From NCBI RefSeq assembly GCF_900091595.1, contig NZ_FMCW01000006.1:62001-126000 (forward strand): 64,000 nt of DNA, in the 5' to 3' direction. The notes beneath the pieces are model-generated. The model saw nothing but the letters and a program-made list of their open reading frames with translations. It was not told the DNA's origin and ran no database searches. Position 1 is the stretch's first letter. The number at the start of each line of letters is the position of its first letter. This DNA comes from Micromonospora haikouensis. GTDB taxonomy: Bacteria > Actinomycetota > Actinomycetes > Mycobacteriales > Micromonosporaceae. A program made the position numbers and the translations under genes. Below, piece by piece: positions 8,702-19,760 of this stretch.

Positions 8702-9205
8702 GTGAGCCGATCGCCCGCCCCCACGCCCGCCACGACCGCCACCACGTACGCGGAGCGGCTCAGCCTGCCGTGGTGGCTCTGGCTGGCCGGGCCGGCCCTC
8801 GGCGGCTTCCTCGCGCTGGAGCTGTGGCTGGGCGCGGGCGGCCTGCGCGCCTGGCTGCCGTTCGTGGTGCTGCTGCCGGCGACGGTGGCCGCCCTGTGGT
8901 GGCTGGGCCGCGTCCGGGTCGCCGTGGCCGACGGCGAGCTGCGGGTGGACGACGCCCGCCTGCCCGTGCGGTTCGTGGCCGACGCCGTCCCGTTGGACGC
9001 CGCCGGCCGCCGCGAGGTGCTCGGCGTCGGGGCGGACCCGCTCGCGTTCGTGGTGCAGCGCCCCTGGATCGCCGGGGCGGTGCAGGTGGTGTTGGACGAC
9101 CCGGCCGACCCCACCCCGTTCTGGGTGGTCAGCACCCGCGACCCGGTACGCCTGGCCGCCGCGCTCCTCGCCGCCCGCGACGCCAACCCGTCGTCGCCGG
9201 CCTGA
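8702..9205 (+). CDS. DUF3093 domain-containing membrane protein
   Basis: A 167-aa protein from a GTG start. Two adjacent hydrophobic helices lie near residues 22-65 (WWLWLAGPALGGFLALELWL and LPFVVLLPATVAALWWLG). A soluble C-terminal domain follows with VVLDDPADPTPFWVVSTRDP. It occupies the Rv2698 position opposite dut. Function is unknown. Confidence 0.85.
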   Translation: MSRSPAPTPATTATTYAERLSLPWWLWLAGPALGGFLALELWLGAGGLRAWLPFVVLLPATVAALWWLGRVRVAVADGELRVDDARLPVRFVADAVPLDAAGRREVLGVGADPLAFVVQRPWIAGAVQVVLDDPADPTPFWVVSTRDPVRLAAALLAARDANPSSPA

Positions 9206-9254
9206 GCCCGCCCACGACGCCCGCTGAGGCGCCCGCACGCACCCGCCTCGGCGG

Positions 9255-10160
9255 TCAGGGCAGGGCGGGCGGCGGGCCGGGCAGCTCGCGCCGCTGCCGC
9301 CCGAGGTCCTTGCGGAGCTGCTCGCCGAGGGACCGGGTGGCCCGCCGGTTGAGATAGCTGGCGACAGCCGCCCCGGTGAGGAACGGGCCGAGCGTGGTCA
9401 GGTTGCGGCCGAAGCGCTTGAGCAGGGTGTCCCGCAGCTCCTTGCGGGCCGCCGTGCCGAGCACCGCGCCGACGCCCACCCCGGGCATCATCGGGTTGAT
9501 CCCCCGCTGGCTGGCCCAGGACTGCACCACGGCCACCGTCCGCTGGGTGCCGGCGGTGGGCAGCGGGGCACCGTACACCTCGTGCAGCTCGCCGATCAGC
9601 TTCAGCTCGACGGCCACCACGGCGACCGTCTCGGCGGCCAGCAGCACCGGCGCGGAGAGCAGCGTCGGCGCGACCGCCCACTCGACGGCCGCGACTCCCC
9701 CGCCGGCCGCGCCGATCGCGGCGGTCGTCCGGGCGGCGTTGCGGACCAGCCGGTCGGCGAGGGCCTCGTCGTCCAGGCCGGGAAAGTGCCGGCGCAGGGT
9801 GGCCAGGTCCCTGATCGGCACGTGCGGGGCGACGTCGGCGACCGCGTCGGTCATCCAGCGGACGGCGGCGCGCGGCTTGAACAGGTCGGCGAGGCCCCGG
9901 CCTCGGACCTGGCCGACCAGCCGGGTCAGCAGCTGCCGCCGGCGGGCCGGCTCGACGTCGTCGGCGGTCAGCGCGGCGACCGTCGCGCCCAGCTCCTCCC
10001 CCGCGCCGGTGCCGCCCGGCCGGGCGGCCTCGGACCCGGTGCGGGCGCTGCCCGGCGGAGCGGGCTCGGACCCGGTGCGGCTGTCGCCCGGCGGGGCGGG
10101 CTCCGGCCCGCCGGTGCCGTCGGTGGCGGGCCGCCCGCCGTCGTCGCTGCGCTCGACCAT
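9255..10160 (-). CDS. Conserved hypothetical membrane-associated protein
   Basis: A 301-aa protein not assigned to a named family. Residues 1-55 are low-complexity with repeated Gly-Ser-Glu-Pro/Ala-Pro-Gly units. A helical middle region follows (LADLFKPRAAVRWMTDAV). Then come two Ala/Gly/Val-rich segments likely to associate with membrane (around AAIGAAGGGVAAVEWAV and LLAAETVAVVAVELKLIGEL). The C-terminus is basic and Pro-rich. The ATG at 10160 follows GGGAGGT. The region is a lineage-specific insertion between the DUF3093 and DUF4193 genes. Confidence 0.7.
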   Translation of the reverse strand: MVERSDDGGRPATDGTGGPEPAPPGDSRTGSEPAPPGSARTGSEAARPGGTGAGEELGATVAALTADDVEPARRRQLLTRLVGQVRGRGLADLFKPRAAVRWMTDAVADVAPHVPIRDLATLRRHFPGLDDEALADRLVRNAARTTAAIGAAGGGVAAVEWAVAPTLLSAPVLLAAETVAVVAVELKLIGELHEVYGAPLPTAGTQRTVAVVQSWASQRGINPMMPGVGVGAVLGTAARKELRDTLLKRFGRNLTTLGPFLTGAAVASYLNRRATRSLGEQLRKDLGRQRRELPGPPPALP

Positions 10161-10388
10161 GCGTCGACCTCCCGGTGCTTCGGCGGGTGGGGAACCGTCC
10201 CGACGAGTCAAGCAGTTCCCCGCCACCGGCGCACGGCGGTGCCGTGGGCCGGTGGCGCACCGGCGGGCGCGGACGTGCCCGGGATCGGCGGCTCCCACAG
10301 CGGCGGCCTCACCGATGAGGCCGCCGCTGATGTCGCCGGATGGAGGCGCTGGTGTCCCCCGTCGAGGTGCTGGTGTGCCCTGTCGCGG

Positions 10389-10685
10389 TCAGACGCACTC
10401 GCGGCAGATCAGCTCGCCGTTGCGCTCGACCGCCAGCTGGCTGCGGTGGTGGACCAGGAAGCAGCGGGCGCATCGGAACTCGTCCTGCTGCATCGGTAGC
10501 ACCTTGACCGTGAGCTCCTCGTCGGCCAGGTCAGCACCGGGGAGCTCGAAGCTCTCGGCCACCTCGGCCTCGTCGACGTCCACGGCGCCCGACTGTGAGT
10601 CGACCCGCCGGGCCTTGAGCTCTTCCAGGCTGTCCTCGCCGAGGTCGACCTCGTCGCGACGCGGGGCGTCGTAGTCGGTGGCCAT
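10389..10685 (-). CDS. DUF4193 domain-containing protein, zinc-ribbon-like
   Basis: A 98-aa acidic protein. The first 60 residues are Asp/Glu-rich (DEVDLGEDSLEELKARR). The C-terminus has the cysteine pairs CARC and CREC around HHRSQLAV, a four-cysteine zinc-ribbon arrangement. The start follows GGGAGAG. It matches Rv2699c in position and family. Such proteins are often proposed to contact transcription or cell-envelope machinery, but the role is not established. Confidence 0.88.
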   Translation of the reverse strand: MATDYDAPRRDEVDLGEDSLEELKARRVDSQSGAVDVDEAEVAESFELPGADLADEELTVKVLPMQQDEFRCARCFLVHHRSQLAVERNGELICRECV

Positions 10686-11104
10686 CGGTTTCACTCTCCC
10701 ATATCGATATGGTCGCTCCCGGTTGTAACGCCGGAAGGCGCTGTTTCGGTTCCACTGCCGGCCACCAACTTTTGTCGGTCACCCGACCCGGCCACCGGCC
10801 GGACCGGGTCCGCCAGAGAAACTCCCCCAGCGAGCGCGGTACCTTACCCCCCTCGGGCGAGGCATGTATACCGCCCTCGCGGCTCAGATGTACGCCCCAG
10901 ACCTCGAAGTTGTTCCCAATGTGACTCAGGCGACACGAAGATAGGGGTAGTACTACCCGCTTCCCGGTTGGCGCGCCGGCATGTCGGACTGTTTCCACGC
11001 GACCGCCGGACAACCGTTAGCCTCAGCGGCGTACTCGGCGGCCGGCGGGGCGGCCCACCCGCCCCCGGCCGCCGCCACCCAATCACCGTCCGGGGAGCGC
11101 CAGG
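10686..11104. promoter_or_regulatory. Divergent promoter region between DUF4193 and cei with two palindromes
   Basis: This 419-bp region holds no convincing gene. It contains two exact 14-bp palindromes, CCATATCGATATGG at 10699-10712, just upstream of the DUF4193 ribosome site, and GGGTAGTACTACCC at 10945-10958. Both are AT-rich for this genome and could be operators for the two divergent genes. Which factor binds them is not known. Confidence 0.45.
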
Positions 11105-11635
11105 ATGAGCTTTGCGCGAGTGCGAGCACTCGTAGTCGTCGGTCTGCTGGCGGTCGTCGCCCTGGTCTTCGTGGTCGTGGCCGTGGTCCGCGACACCCAG
11201 GGCAAGGGCGGCGCGGCAGCCGGCTGCCCCGAGGGCGCGCCGCTGGCGGACGTGACCCTGCACGAGAACAAGGACGTGAAGATCAACGTCTACAACGCCA
11301 CCGACGAGGCGGGTCTCGCCAAGAAGGTGGCGGACGACTTCCGCAACCGCAAGTTCCAGGTGAAGAAGGAGGGCAACGCCAAGCAGCAGCTCGACGGCGT
11401 CGCCGTCCTGCAGTACGGCCCGAAGGGCGTCGGCTCCGCCCACCTGCTGCGCGCGTACTTCCTCAACAACGCCGAGCCGAAGTTCGACATCAAGCGCAAG
11501 GACGACACGGTCGACGTGGTCCTGGGCAACAGCTTCGCCCAGCTCGCCACCACCACGGAGGTCAACCAGTCCCTCGGCGACCTGGGCGCCCCGGTCGCCC
11601 CGGCCGGCACCTGCCCGATGCCCGTCGACAAGTGA
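11105..11635 (+). CDS. cei: Envelope integrity protein Cei (LytR C-terminal-domain protein)
   Basis: A 176-aa membrane-anchored protein. One N-terminal transmembrane helix (residues 8-28, ALVVVGLLAVVALVFVVVAV) precedes an extracytoplasmic LytR_C-type domain with INVYNATDEAGLAKKVADDF. Cysteines near residue 40 and near the C-terminus could form a disulfide. Position next to DUF4193 and suhB matches Rv2700 (cei), needed for envelope integrity in mycobacteria. GGGGAG precedes the ATG. Confidence 0.88.
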   Translation: MSFARVRALVVVGLLAVVALVFVVVAVVRDTQGKGGAAAGCPEGAPLADVTLHENKDVKINVYNATDEAGLAKKVADDFRNRKFQVKKEGNAKQQLDGVAVLQYGPKGVGSAHLLRAYFLNNAEPKFDIKRKDDTVDVVLGNSFAQLATTTEVNQSLGDLGAPVAPAGTCPMPVDK

Positions 11636-11657
11636 CCGGGCCGGCCGGCCCGGTCAC
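11632..11657. terminator. Bidirectional terminator-like palindrome between cei and suhB
   Basis: A perfect 26-bp palindrome with arms GTGACCGGGCCGG. It includes the cei stop codon and sits between two convergent genes. There is no T-tract, which is common for actinobacterial terminators. Confidence 0.6.
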
Positions 11658-11667
11658 CTCCGGGCGG

Positions 11668-12483
11668 TCAGGGGCCGCCCGAGGCGTCCAGGTCGGCCAG
11701 CCGGTCGTGCAGCGGCGCGAACAGCGCCGGCGGGGCCGCGATCACCAGGTCCGGGCCCGCCGGCCGCCCGCCGAGCCCGCCGACCAGCAGCCCGGCCTCG
11801 GTGCCGACCAACGCGCCGGCCGCGTGGTCCCAGAGGTTCAGGCCCTTCTCGTAGTACGCGTCCAGCCGCCCCTCGGCGGCCAGGCAGAGGTCCACCGAGG
11901 CGGCCCCCTGCCGGCGGACGTCCCGCACGTGGCTGATCAGCCCGGCGAGCACCCGGGCCTGGTGGGCCCGGCGGGCCGGGTCGTAGCCGAAGCCGGTGGC
12001 GACCAGCGCCTGCCCGAGGTCGGTCTCGGCCGAGCAGCGCAGCCGCTCGCCGGCCCGGTACGCGCCACCCCCGGCGGTGGCCGTCCACTCGTCGCCGGTG
12101 AACACGTTGCGCACCACGCCCGCGACCACCTGGCCGTCGACCTCGGCGGCCAGCGACACCGCGCAGCACGGCAGCCCGTAGAGGTAGTTGACCGTCCCGT
12201 CGATCGGGTCGAGGATCCAGCGCACCCGGGCGGCCGGGGCGGCGTCGCCCGCGCCGTACTCCTCCCCCAGGACCGCGTCGTGCGGCCGGAGCCGGCGCAG
12301 CGCGTCGAGCACCTGCCGCTCCACGGCCCGGTCGGCGGCGGTGACCACGTCGGTGACGGTGGACTTGGTGGCGGCCACCGACACCCCCTCGGCCCACATC
12401 CGGTGCGCGGTCGCCGCCGCGGCCCGGGCGACATCGACGGCGATCTCCAACAGTTCCCCGGGTGGCGGCACCGCGCGGTCCAT
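11668..12483 (-). CDS. suhB: Inositol monophosphatase family protein
   Basis: Predicted Mg2+-dependent, Li+-sensitive inositol-1-phosphatase, which feeds inositol to mycothiol and phosphatidylinositol synthesis in actinomycetes; 271 aa. Metal-binding motifs are GEEYG (Glu), WILDPIDGTVNY (Asp-Pro-Ile-Asp-Gly-Thr) and NLWDHAAG. The ATG at 12483 has AAGGGGA upstream; an in-frame start 21 bases earlier is possible. It lies divergent from sigA. The ppgK gene that separates them in M. tuberculosis is absent here. Confidence 0.93.
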   Translation of the reverse strand: MDRAVPPPGELLEIAVDVARAAAATAHRMWAEGVSVAATKSTVTDVVTAADRAVERQVLDALRRLRPHDAVLGEEYGAGDAAPAARVRWILDPIDGTVNYLYGLPCCAVSLAAEVDGQVVAGVVRNVFTGDEWTATAGGGAYRAGERLRCSAETDLGQALVATGFGYDPARRAHQARVLAGLISHVRDVRRQGAASVDLCLAAEGRLDAYYEKGLNLWDHAAGALVGTEAGLLVGGLGGRPAGPDLVIAAPPALFAPLHDRLADLDASGGP

Positions 12484-12770
12484 AGGTTCGTCCCCTTCCC
12501 GCACGACCGGACCCGTCCGGGTCGCGCGCGAGTATCATCCTTACAAAGTCCACATCTGCGTCGAATCGGCGGTCCCGCCAGTCGGTCCGCCGTGCGGCGC
12601 AGGATGATCGCGGCAGACGGCGTTACAATTCACCCTGCCCACGCGCCACGGACCGCCAGCCACCGGCCGGCCCGGGACACGGGGGTCCCTCAACGACATC
12701 GCCCGGCACCGTGTTCCGCGCCGCGTCGGGCAACCCGGCCGTGCTCGCTTTTCGCCTCCGGAAGGTCTTC

Positions 12771-14372
<1,602 letters not shown>

Positions 14373-14402
14373 CCCGCGTTCGTCAACTGCCCGTGTCGCT
14401 TT

Positions 14403-14434
14403 GATCACCAGCCGTACAACACCCGATGGTGATC
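14403..14434 (+). terminator. Inverted repeat after sigA
   Basis: Arms GATCACCA and TGGTGATC are separated by 16 bases, 30 bp after the sigA stop. A weak terminator or a protein site is possible. The arms resemble the tips of the GGTGATCAAG palindrome family found elsewhere in the window. Confidence 0.35.
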
Positions 14435-14617
14435 GGTCGGTTGCACGATTGTGATCGTTGACGTGGCACCCTTGGTGCACGGCACACTGTTGCCGCCAGG
14501 TGTGACCTCGGTCCCCCGCGGGCACACAGGGAAGGCAAGACCCTCGTCGGGTGTTGCACGATAGGTGAGCAACGACCGACGAGATTGTTCATCGGTGACG
14601 ACCAGAGGAGGAAGGCG

Positions 14618-14851
14618 ATGACCCCGACCCTCACGCCGCCGCCCGAGACGGTGGCTCCCCCAGCCGCCGATGAACGGTGCGACCGCTGCAACGCTGCCGG
14701 CAAGCTCCGTATCACTCTGGCGGGCGGGAGCGAGCTGGTGTTCTGTGGGCACCACGCGAACAAGTACGCGGAGGATCTCGTGAAGATCACCGTGCGGTAC
14801 GCGACGGACCCCGAGTTCAGCTGGCGTGGCGCCGATCTCATGGCGAACTGA
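14618..14851 (+). CDS. Small zinc-binding-like protein (DUF7455-type)
   Basis: A 77-aa protein with CDRCNAAGKLRI and CGHHANKYAEDL, giving a C-x2-C and C-x2-H set suited to one zinc ion. The first 20 residues are Pro/Thr-rich. The ATG at 14618 follows an excellent site, GAGGAGGAAGG; a longer in-frame start at 14585 would bury it. It is common directly after sigA in actinobacteria. Function is not known. Confidence 0.85.
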   Translation: MTPTLTPPPETVAPPAADERCDRCNAAGKLRITLAGGSELVFCGHHANKYAEDLVKITVRYATDPEFSWRGADLMAN

Positions 14852-14874
14852 CCCCAAGAGACCGCATACCGACA

Positions 14875-14917
14875 TAAGCCGGCCGGAGGCACCCGTTGGG
14901 TGCCTCCGGCCGGCTTA
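14875..14917. terminator. Strong bidirectional terminator
   Basis: A perfect 20-bp stem (left arm TAAGCCGGCCGGAGGCACCC) with a GTT loop, placed between the small zinc protein and the convergent helicase gene. TAAG and CTTA ends give a short T-run in both directions. Confidence 0.85.
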
Positions 14918-14934
14918 TCCGTTTCCGCCCCCGG

Positions 14935-16668
14935 TCACAGGGTCTGGACCGTGGCTATCCGTTCCTCGAGCTGCTCGATCGTGGCCTGGGCGCTGGGCGG
15001 GCCGCCGCACAGCCGGCGCAGCTCGGCGTGGATCTTGCCGTGCGGGAGGCCGGTGCGGTGGTGCCGCGCGGCCACGAGGGCGTTCAGTTGCCGCCGTAGC
15101 GCCACCCGGCGCTGGGCGGCGCTCATCGGCGGCGGAGGCGCCACCGTGGCCGTAGCGGCCGGCTCAGCGGCCCGCTCGGTGGCCCGGCGGCGCTGGGCGG
15201 CCAGTTGCTCGGCCTGCCGCTTGGTGAGCAGCAGGGAGACCTGGTCGGCGGTGAGCAGCCCGGGCAGCCCCAGGTATTCCTCCTCCTCGGGGGTGCCGGC
15301 CTGGGCGGCCGTGCCGAAGGACGCGCCGTCGAAGATCACCTGGTCCAGCTCGGCCGTGGCGGACAGGGCGGCGAACCGCTTCTCCAGCTCCCCGCTGGCC
15401 TGGTCGTCGCGCTGGGCGCGCTCCAGCAGGTCGTCGTCGAAGCCCTCGCGGTCCTTCGGCTTGCCGAGCACGTGGTCCCGCTCGGCCTCCATCTCGCTGG
15501 CCAGCCCCAGCAGGTGCGGGACGCTGGGCAGGAACACCGACGCGGTCTCCCCGGGCCGGCGGGCCCGGACGAACCGGCCGATGGCCTGGGCGAAGTAGAG
15601 CGGGGTGCTGGCGCTGGTCGCATAGACGCCGACCGCCAGCCGGGGGATGTCGACGCCCTCGGAGACCATCCGGACCGCCACCAGCCAGCGCTGCTCGGAC
15701 GCCGCGAACGTCGCGATCCGGGCGGACGCGCCCTGGTCGTCGGAGAGCACCACCGTGGCCTTCTCGCCCGTGAGCCGCTCGATCAGCTTCGCGTACGAGC
15801 GGGCGGTCTGCTGGTCGCTGGCGATGATCAGCCCGCCGGCGTCGGGCATCCCCGCGTTGCGCAGCACGGTCAGCCGGGCGTCGGCGGCCCGCAGCACCTG
15901 CGGCATCCAGTCGCCGGCCGGATCCAGGGCGGTACGCCACGCCTGGGCGACGAGATCCTGGGTCATCGGCTCGCCCAGCCGGGCGGCCAGCTCGTCCCCG
16001 GCGTTCGTCCGCCACCGGGTCTCCCCCGAGTACGCCAGGAACAGCACCGGCCGGACCACGTTGTCGCGCAGCGCGTCGGCGTAGCCGTAGACGGCGTCGG
16101 CGCGGGACCTCAGCAGGCCGTCGCCGCCCCGCTCGTAGGTGACGAACGGGATCGGGTTGTCGTCGGAGCGGAACGGGGTGCCGGTGAGCATCAGCCGGCG
16201 CACGGCGGGCTCGAACGCCGCCTTCACCCCGTCGCCCCAGGTGCGGGAGTCGCCCGCGTGGTGGATCTCGTCGAGGATGACCAGGGTGCGTCGCGTCATG
16301 GTGCGCCGCCGGTGCACCTGGGGCGCCATCCCCACCTGGGCATAGGTGACCACCGCGCCGTGGAAGTCGGCGGACGAGTGCAGGTCGGCGTTGCGGAACG
16401 CGGCGTCGAGCTGGATGCCGACCCGGGCCGCCGCCTGCGCCCACTGGGTCTTCAGGTGCTCGGTGGGGGCGACCACGGTGACCGCCTCGACGGTGCCGTC
16501 GGCGAGCAGCTCGGCGGCGATCCGCAGGGCGAAGGTGGTCTTGCCGGCCCCCGGGGTGGCGACCGCCGTGAAGTCCTCGGTGCGTCGCCGCAGGTACTCC
16601 ACCAGCGCCTTGCGCTGCCACGCACGCAGGGGCGGGAACGTCTCGAGCGCCGGCGTCCGGGCTGCCAC
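14935..16668 (-). CDS. DEAD/DEAH-box SF2 helicase
   Basis: A 577-aa ATP-dependent superfamily-2 helicase-like protein. Motif I is ATPGAGKTT, motif Ia VVAPTEHLKTQW, motif II DEIHH, motif III LTGTPF, and motif VI QAIGRFVRARR near residue 390. The C-terminal 180 residues are helical and charged with no named domain. GTG at 16668 has GGAG upstream. Related XPB-like single-protein helicases occur in many actinomycetes. The nucleic-acid substrate is unknown. Confidence 0.88.
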   Translation of the reverse strand: MAARTPALETFPPLRAWQRKALVEYLRRRTEDFTAVATPGAGKTTFALRIAAELLADGTVEAVTVVAPTEHLKTQWAQAAARVGIQLDAAFRNADLHSSADFHGAVVTYAQVGMAPQVHRRRTMTRRTLVILDEIHHAGDSRTWGDGVKAAFEPAVRRLMLTGTPFRSDDNPIPFVTYERGGDGLLRSRADAVYGYADALRDNVVRPVLFLAYSGETRWRTNAGDELAARLGEPMTQDLVAQAWRTALDPAGDWMPQVLRAADARLTVLRNAGMPDAGGLIIASDQQTARSYAKLIERLTGEKATVVLSDDQGASARIATFAASEQRWLVAVRMVSEGVDIPRLAVGVYATSASTPLYFAQAIGRFVRARRPGETASVFLPSVPHLLGLASEMEAERDHVLGKPKDREGFDDDLLERAQRDDQASGELEKRFAALSATAELDQVIFDGASFGTAAQAGTPEEEEYLGLPGLLTADQVSLLLTKRQAEQLAAQRRRATERAAEPAATATVAPPPPMSAAQRRVALRRQLNALVAARHHRTGLPHGKIHAELRRLCGGPPSAQATIEQLEERIATVQTL

Positions 16669-16735
16669 GCGTCAGGCTCCTCTCCGACCGCGCGACGGCG
16701 GGCCCCGGTCGAGGGCCACGGGTGCCGCCGCCCAT

Positions 16736-16770
16736 GAAAAGGCCCTCGCGCATCGGGTGCCGCGAAGGCC
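16736..16770 (-). terminator. Terminator of the TRIC-channel transcript
   Basis: Read on the minus strand, arms GGCCTTCGCG and CGCGAGGGCC with a 10-base loop are followed by TTTT. It lies between the TRIC gene and the helicase, so they are probably transcribed separately. Confidence 0.6.
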
Positions 16771-16873
16771 GGATCAGCATAACCAGCGCGGGCCGGTGGG
16801 CCCAGGCGACGCCACGCTGGTCACATCAGCACCCTCCGCACCACACGAACAGGCGGCACACGATCACCCTCGG

Positions 16874-17524
16874 TCAGGAGCCGGGGCCCCGGGCGCCGGT
16901 GCGGGGCGGGCGCAGCGTGGCCACCGGGGCGGACCAGCGCCGCCGCAGCGACACCAGGCGCAGCGCGAAGACGAACACCGCCGCGGCGGTCAGCCCGGCG
17001 GCGTCGGCCCGCCCGAACGCGTCGAGCAGCGCCACGGCGACCGCCCCGGCGAGGGCCGCCACCGCGTAGATCTCCCGGCGCAGCACCACGGGGATCTCGC
17101 CGGTGAGCAGGTCCCGGCCGAGCCCGCCGCCGATGGCGGTGAGCATGCCGAGCAGGCACGCGCCGACCGCCGGGACGCCGGCGTCGAGCGCCTTGAGGGT
17201 GCCGGTGACGGTGAACAGGCCGAGGCCAGCGGCGTCGAGCACCAGCACGGTGGTGCGCAGCCGGGCCAGTCTGGGGTGCAGCCAGAAGGTGGCGGCGGCG
17301 GTGAGCGCGGCCGTCGCCGCGTACCGCCAGTCGGCGAAGGCCAGCGGTGGCACCTCGTCGATCACCAGATCGCGGAGGATCCCGCCGCCGAGCGCGGCGA
17401 CGAAGCCGACGAAGACGACGCCGAACAGGTCGAGGCGCTTGGCCACCGCCGCGGAGGCCCCGGAGGCGGCGAAGACGGCCACCCCGGTCAGGTCGGCGAG
17501 GAGCAGGGCGGTGGAGGTGGTCAC
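16874..17524 (-). CDS. TRIC cation channel family protein (YadS/UPF0126)
   Basis: A 216-aa membrane protein with about seven hydrophobic segments and the internal twofold repeat of TRIC channels. Each half carries a glycine-rich motif: [17 protein letters not shown] and [16 protein letters not shown]. Bacterial TRIC proteins form trimeric, K+-permeable channels, but the physiological role in bacteria is unclear. GTG start at 17524. It shares its strand with the DUF3039 gene upstream. Confidence 0.9.
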   Translation of the reverse strand: MTTSTALLLADLTGVAVFAASGASAAVAKRLDLFGVVFVGFVAALGGGILRDLVIDEVPPLAFADWRYAATAALTAAATFWLHPRLARLRTTVLVLDAAGLGLFTVTGTLKALDAGVPAVGACLLGMLTAIGGGLGRDLLTGEIPVVLRREIYAVAALAGAVAVALLDAFGRADAAGLTAAAVFVFALRLVSLRRRWSAPVATLRPPRTGARGPGS

Positions 17525-17539
17525 CGCCGAAGGTTACGT

Positions 17540-17560
17540 GGGCGGCCGGAGGGGCCGCCC
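17540..17560 (-). terminator. Short hairpin after the DUF3039 gene
   Basis: Arms GGGCGGCC and GGCCGCCC with a 5-base loop lie directly after the DUF3039 stop on the minus strand and before the TRIC start. No T-run follows, so this is tentative. Confidence 0.4.
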
Positions 17561-17564
17561 ATGG

Positions 17565-17783
17565 TCACTCGCCCCAGGATTCGTAGATCTCCTTGCACTT
17601 CGGGCAGACCGGAGAGCCCGGCTTGGCGGCCTTCGTCACCGGGAACTTCTCCCCGCACAGCGCGACGACGAAGGTGCCCATGACGGCACTCTCGGCGATC
17701 TTGTCCTTGCGGACGTAGTGGAACATCTCGGGACCGGTGTCGGCATCCTTCAGGTCCGGACGTTCGAGAACCTGTGTGTTCAC
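17565..17783 (-). CDS. DUF3039 domain-containing protein
   Basis: A 72-aa protein. The signature core is [20 protein letters not shown] with CGE and a C-terminal [11 protein letters not shown], so three cysteines could hold a metal. GTG at 17783 has GGAGGT at ideal spacing. It is divergent from psuG. Function is unknown. Confidence 0.87.
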   Translation of the reverse strand: MNTQVLERPDLKDADTGPEMFHYVRKDKIAESAVMGTFVVALCGEKFPVTKAAKPGSPVCPKCKEIYESWGE

Positions 17784-17870
17784 TTCTGCACCTCCAACTT
17801 TCCAGTCTGGCAGGCCGACCTGGCCGGGTCCACCGCAGGCCACCCTTTCCCGGCCCGTACCGTAACGGAC

Positions 17871-18797
17871 GTGAACAGCTTCCACACCCGCCTCGGCGTC
17901 GAGGTGGCCGCCGCCCTGCGCGACCGGCTTCCGGTCGTCGCCCTGGAGAGCACCATCGTCTCGCACGGCCTGCCCCGGCCCGACAACCTGCGGGTGGCCC
18001 GCGAGATCGAGCAGGCCGTCCGCGCCGCCGGGGCGGTCCCGGCGACCATCGGCATGGTCGGCGGTCAGCTCGTGGTGGGCCTCGACGACGCGGAGCTGAC
18101 CCGGCTCGCGACCGTCGACGGCGTGAGCAAGCTCTCGGTGCGCGACCTCGCGATCGCCGCCGCGGCCGGCGCGGACGGGGCCACCACGGTCGCCGCCACC
18201 AGCGCGGTGGCCGCCGCCGCCGGGATCGGGGTCTTCGCCACCGGCGGGCTGGGCGGGGTGCACCGGGAGGCCGCGACGACCTTCGACGAGTCGGCCGACC
18301 TGGGCACCCTGGCCCGCACGCCGATCGCCGTGGTATGCGCCGGGGTCAAGTCGATCCTCGACGTCGGGGCGACCCTGGAGCGGCTGGAGACCCTCGGCGT
18401 CGCCGTGGTCGGCTACCGCACCCGCCGGTTCCCCGGCTTCTATCTCACCGACGCCGGCTTCGACCTCGACTGGTCGGTCGACTCGCCCGAGCAGGTCGCC
18501 GACGTGCTGGCCGCGCGGGACGCCCACGGGGTGCACGGCGGGGGGCTGATCGTGGCCAACCCGCTGCCGGCCGACGAGCAGCTCGACCCCGCCCTGCACG
18601 ACCGGACGCTCGCCGAGGGCCTCGCCCTGCTGGAGCGCGACGGGGTGACCGGCAAGGCCGTGACGCCGTACCTGCTCGCGCACTTCCACTCCGCCACCGA
18701 GGGCGCGAGCCTCGCGGTGAACGTGCGGATCATCCTGCGCAACGCCGACCTCGCCGCCCGGATCGCGGTCGCCGCCGCCGGCCGCGCCGCCGCATGA
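17871..18797 (+). CDS. psuG: Pseudouridine-5'-phosphate glycosidase
   Basis: Cleaves the C-C glycosidic bond of pseudouridine 5'-phosphate to uracil and ribose 5-phosphate; 308 aa. Family motifs are [15 protein letters not shown], the catalytic-lysine region SKLSVRD, and [11 protein letters not shown], plus ANPLP late in the protein. The GTG start gives the usual family length. Its stop overlaps the start of a PfkB kinase by 4 bp, matching the psuK-psuG pairing of pseudouridine salvage. Confidence 0.95.
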   Translation: MNSFHTRLGVEVAAALRDRLPVVALESTIVSHGLPRPDNLRVAREIEQAVRAAGAVPATIGMVGGQLVVGLDDAELTRLATVDGVSKLSVRDLAIAAAAGADGATTVAATSAVAAAAGIGVFATGGLGGVHREAATTFDESADLGTLARTPIAVVCAGVKSILDVGATLERLETLGVAVVGYRTRRFPGFYLTDAGFDLDWSVDSPEQVADVLAARDAHGVHGGGLIVANPLPADEQLDPALHDRTLAEGLALLERDGVTGKAVTPYLLAHFHSATEGASLAVNVRIILRNADLAARIAVAAAGRAAA

Positions 18798-19711
18798 CCG
18801 CTGCACGCCACCCGGCCGGGCCGGGCCGGATCGTCGTCGTCGGCGACCTGATCACCGACGTGGTCGCGGTGCTCGGCGGGCCGCTGGCCACCGGCTCCGA
18901 CACCCCGGCCACGATCCGGGTCACCGGCGGTGGGCAGGCCGCCAACACCGCCGCCTGGCTCGCCGCCCAGGGCGTGCCGGTGACCATGGTCGGCGCCGTC
19001 GGCGACGACGACGCGGGCCGCGACCGGGTCGCCGAGCTGGAGCGGGCCGGCGTCGACTGCGCCGTCGAGCGGCACGTGGGCCGCACCACGGGCACGGTGA
19101 TCGTGCTCACCGGCGACGGCGAGCGCACGATGGTGACCGAACGGGGGGCGAACCTGCGGCTGGGCGCCGGGCACGTCGACGCCGCCCTCGCCGCAGCGCC
19201 CGACGCGCGGCACCTGCACCTGTCCGCGTATCCCCTGTTGGACGTCGGGTCGCGCGGCGCCGGGCTGCGCGCGCTGGCCGCGGCGCGCGAGCGCGGGCTC
19301 ACCACGAGCGTCGACGCGGCGTCCGCGGCGCCGCTGCGGCGGGTCGGCGCGGCGGCCTTCCTGACCTGGGTACGCGACGTCGACCTGCTCCTGGTCAACG
19401 CCGGCGAGGCGGCCGTGCTGGCCGGCGGGCTGGACCCGGCGGCGCAGGCGCGGGCGCTGACGGCGACGGCCCGGCGGGTGGTGGTGAAGCGGGGCGCGGC
19501 CGGGGCGGTGTGGGCGGACCGGGCGGCGACGGTCAGCGTGGCGCCGACGCGGCGGGTGGCCGTGGCCGACGTCACCGGGGCCGGGGACGCCTTCGCGGCC
19601 GGGCTGCTGTCGGCCTGGCTGGCCGGGGCGGGGCCCCGGGCGGCGCTGGACCGGGCCGGCGACCTGGGCGCGCTGGCCGTGTCGACCATCGGCGCGCGCC
19701 CGACGGGCTGA
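18794..19711 (+). CDS. PfkB-family carbohydrate/nucleoside kinase, probable PsuK
   Basis: A 305-aa ribokinase-fold enzyme. [10 protein letters not shown] opens the fold. [13 protein letters not shown] is the substrate-binding glycine motif and [13 protein letters not shown] is the PfkB signature 2 with the catalytic Asp. The ATGA overlap with psuG suggests that it phosphorylates pseudouridine to supply PsuG. This assignment rests on context; a ribokinase-like activity is the alternative. Confidence 0.88.
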   Translation: MTAARHPAGPGRIVVVGDLITDVVAVLGGPLATGSDTPATIRVTGGGQAANTAAWLAAQGVPVTMVGAVGDDDAGRDRVAELERAGVDCAVERHVGRTTGTVIVLTGDGERTMVTERGANLRLGAGHVDAALAAAPDARHLHLSAYPLLDVGSRGAGLRALAAARERGLTTSVDAASAAPLRRVGAAAFLTWVRDVDLLLVNAGEAAVLAGGLDPAAQARALTATARRVVVKRGAAGAVWADRAATVSVAPTRRVAVADVTGAGDAFAAGLLSAWLAGAGPRAALDRAGDLGALAVSTIGARPTG

Positions 19712-19760
19712 CGGCGGCCCGCCCGGCGCGCGCCGGCCGCCGGGGGCCGGGCCGTGCCGG

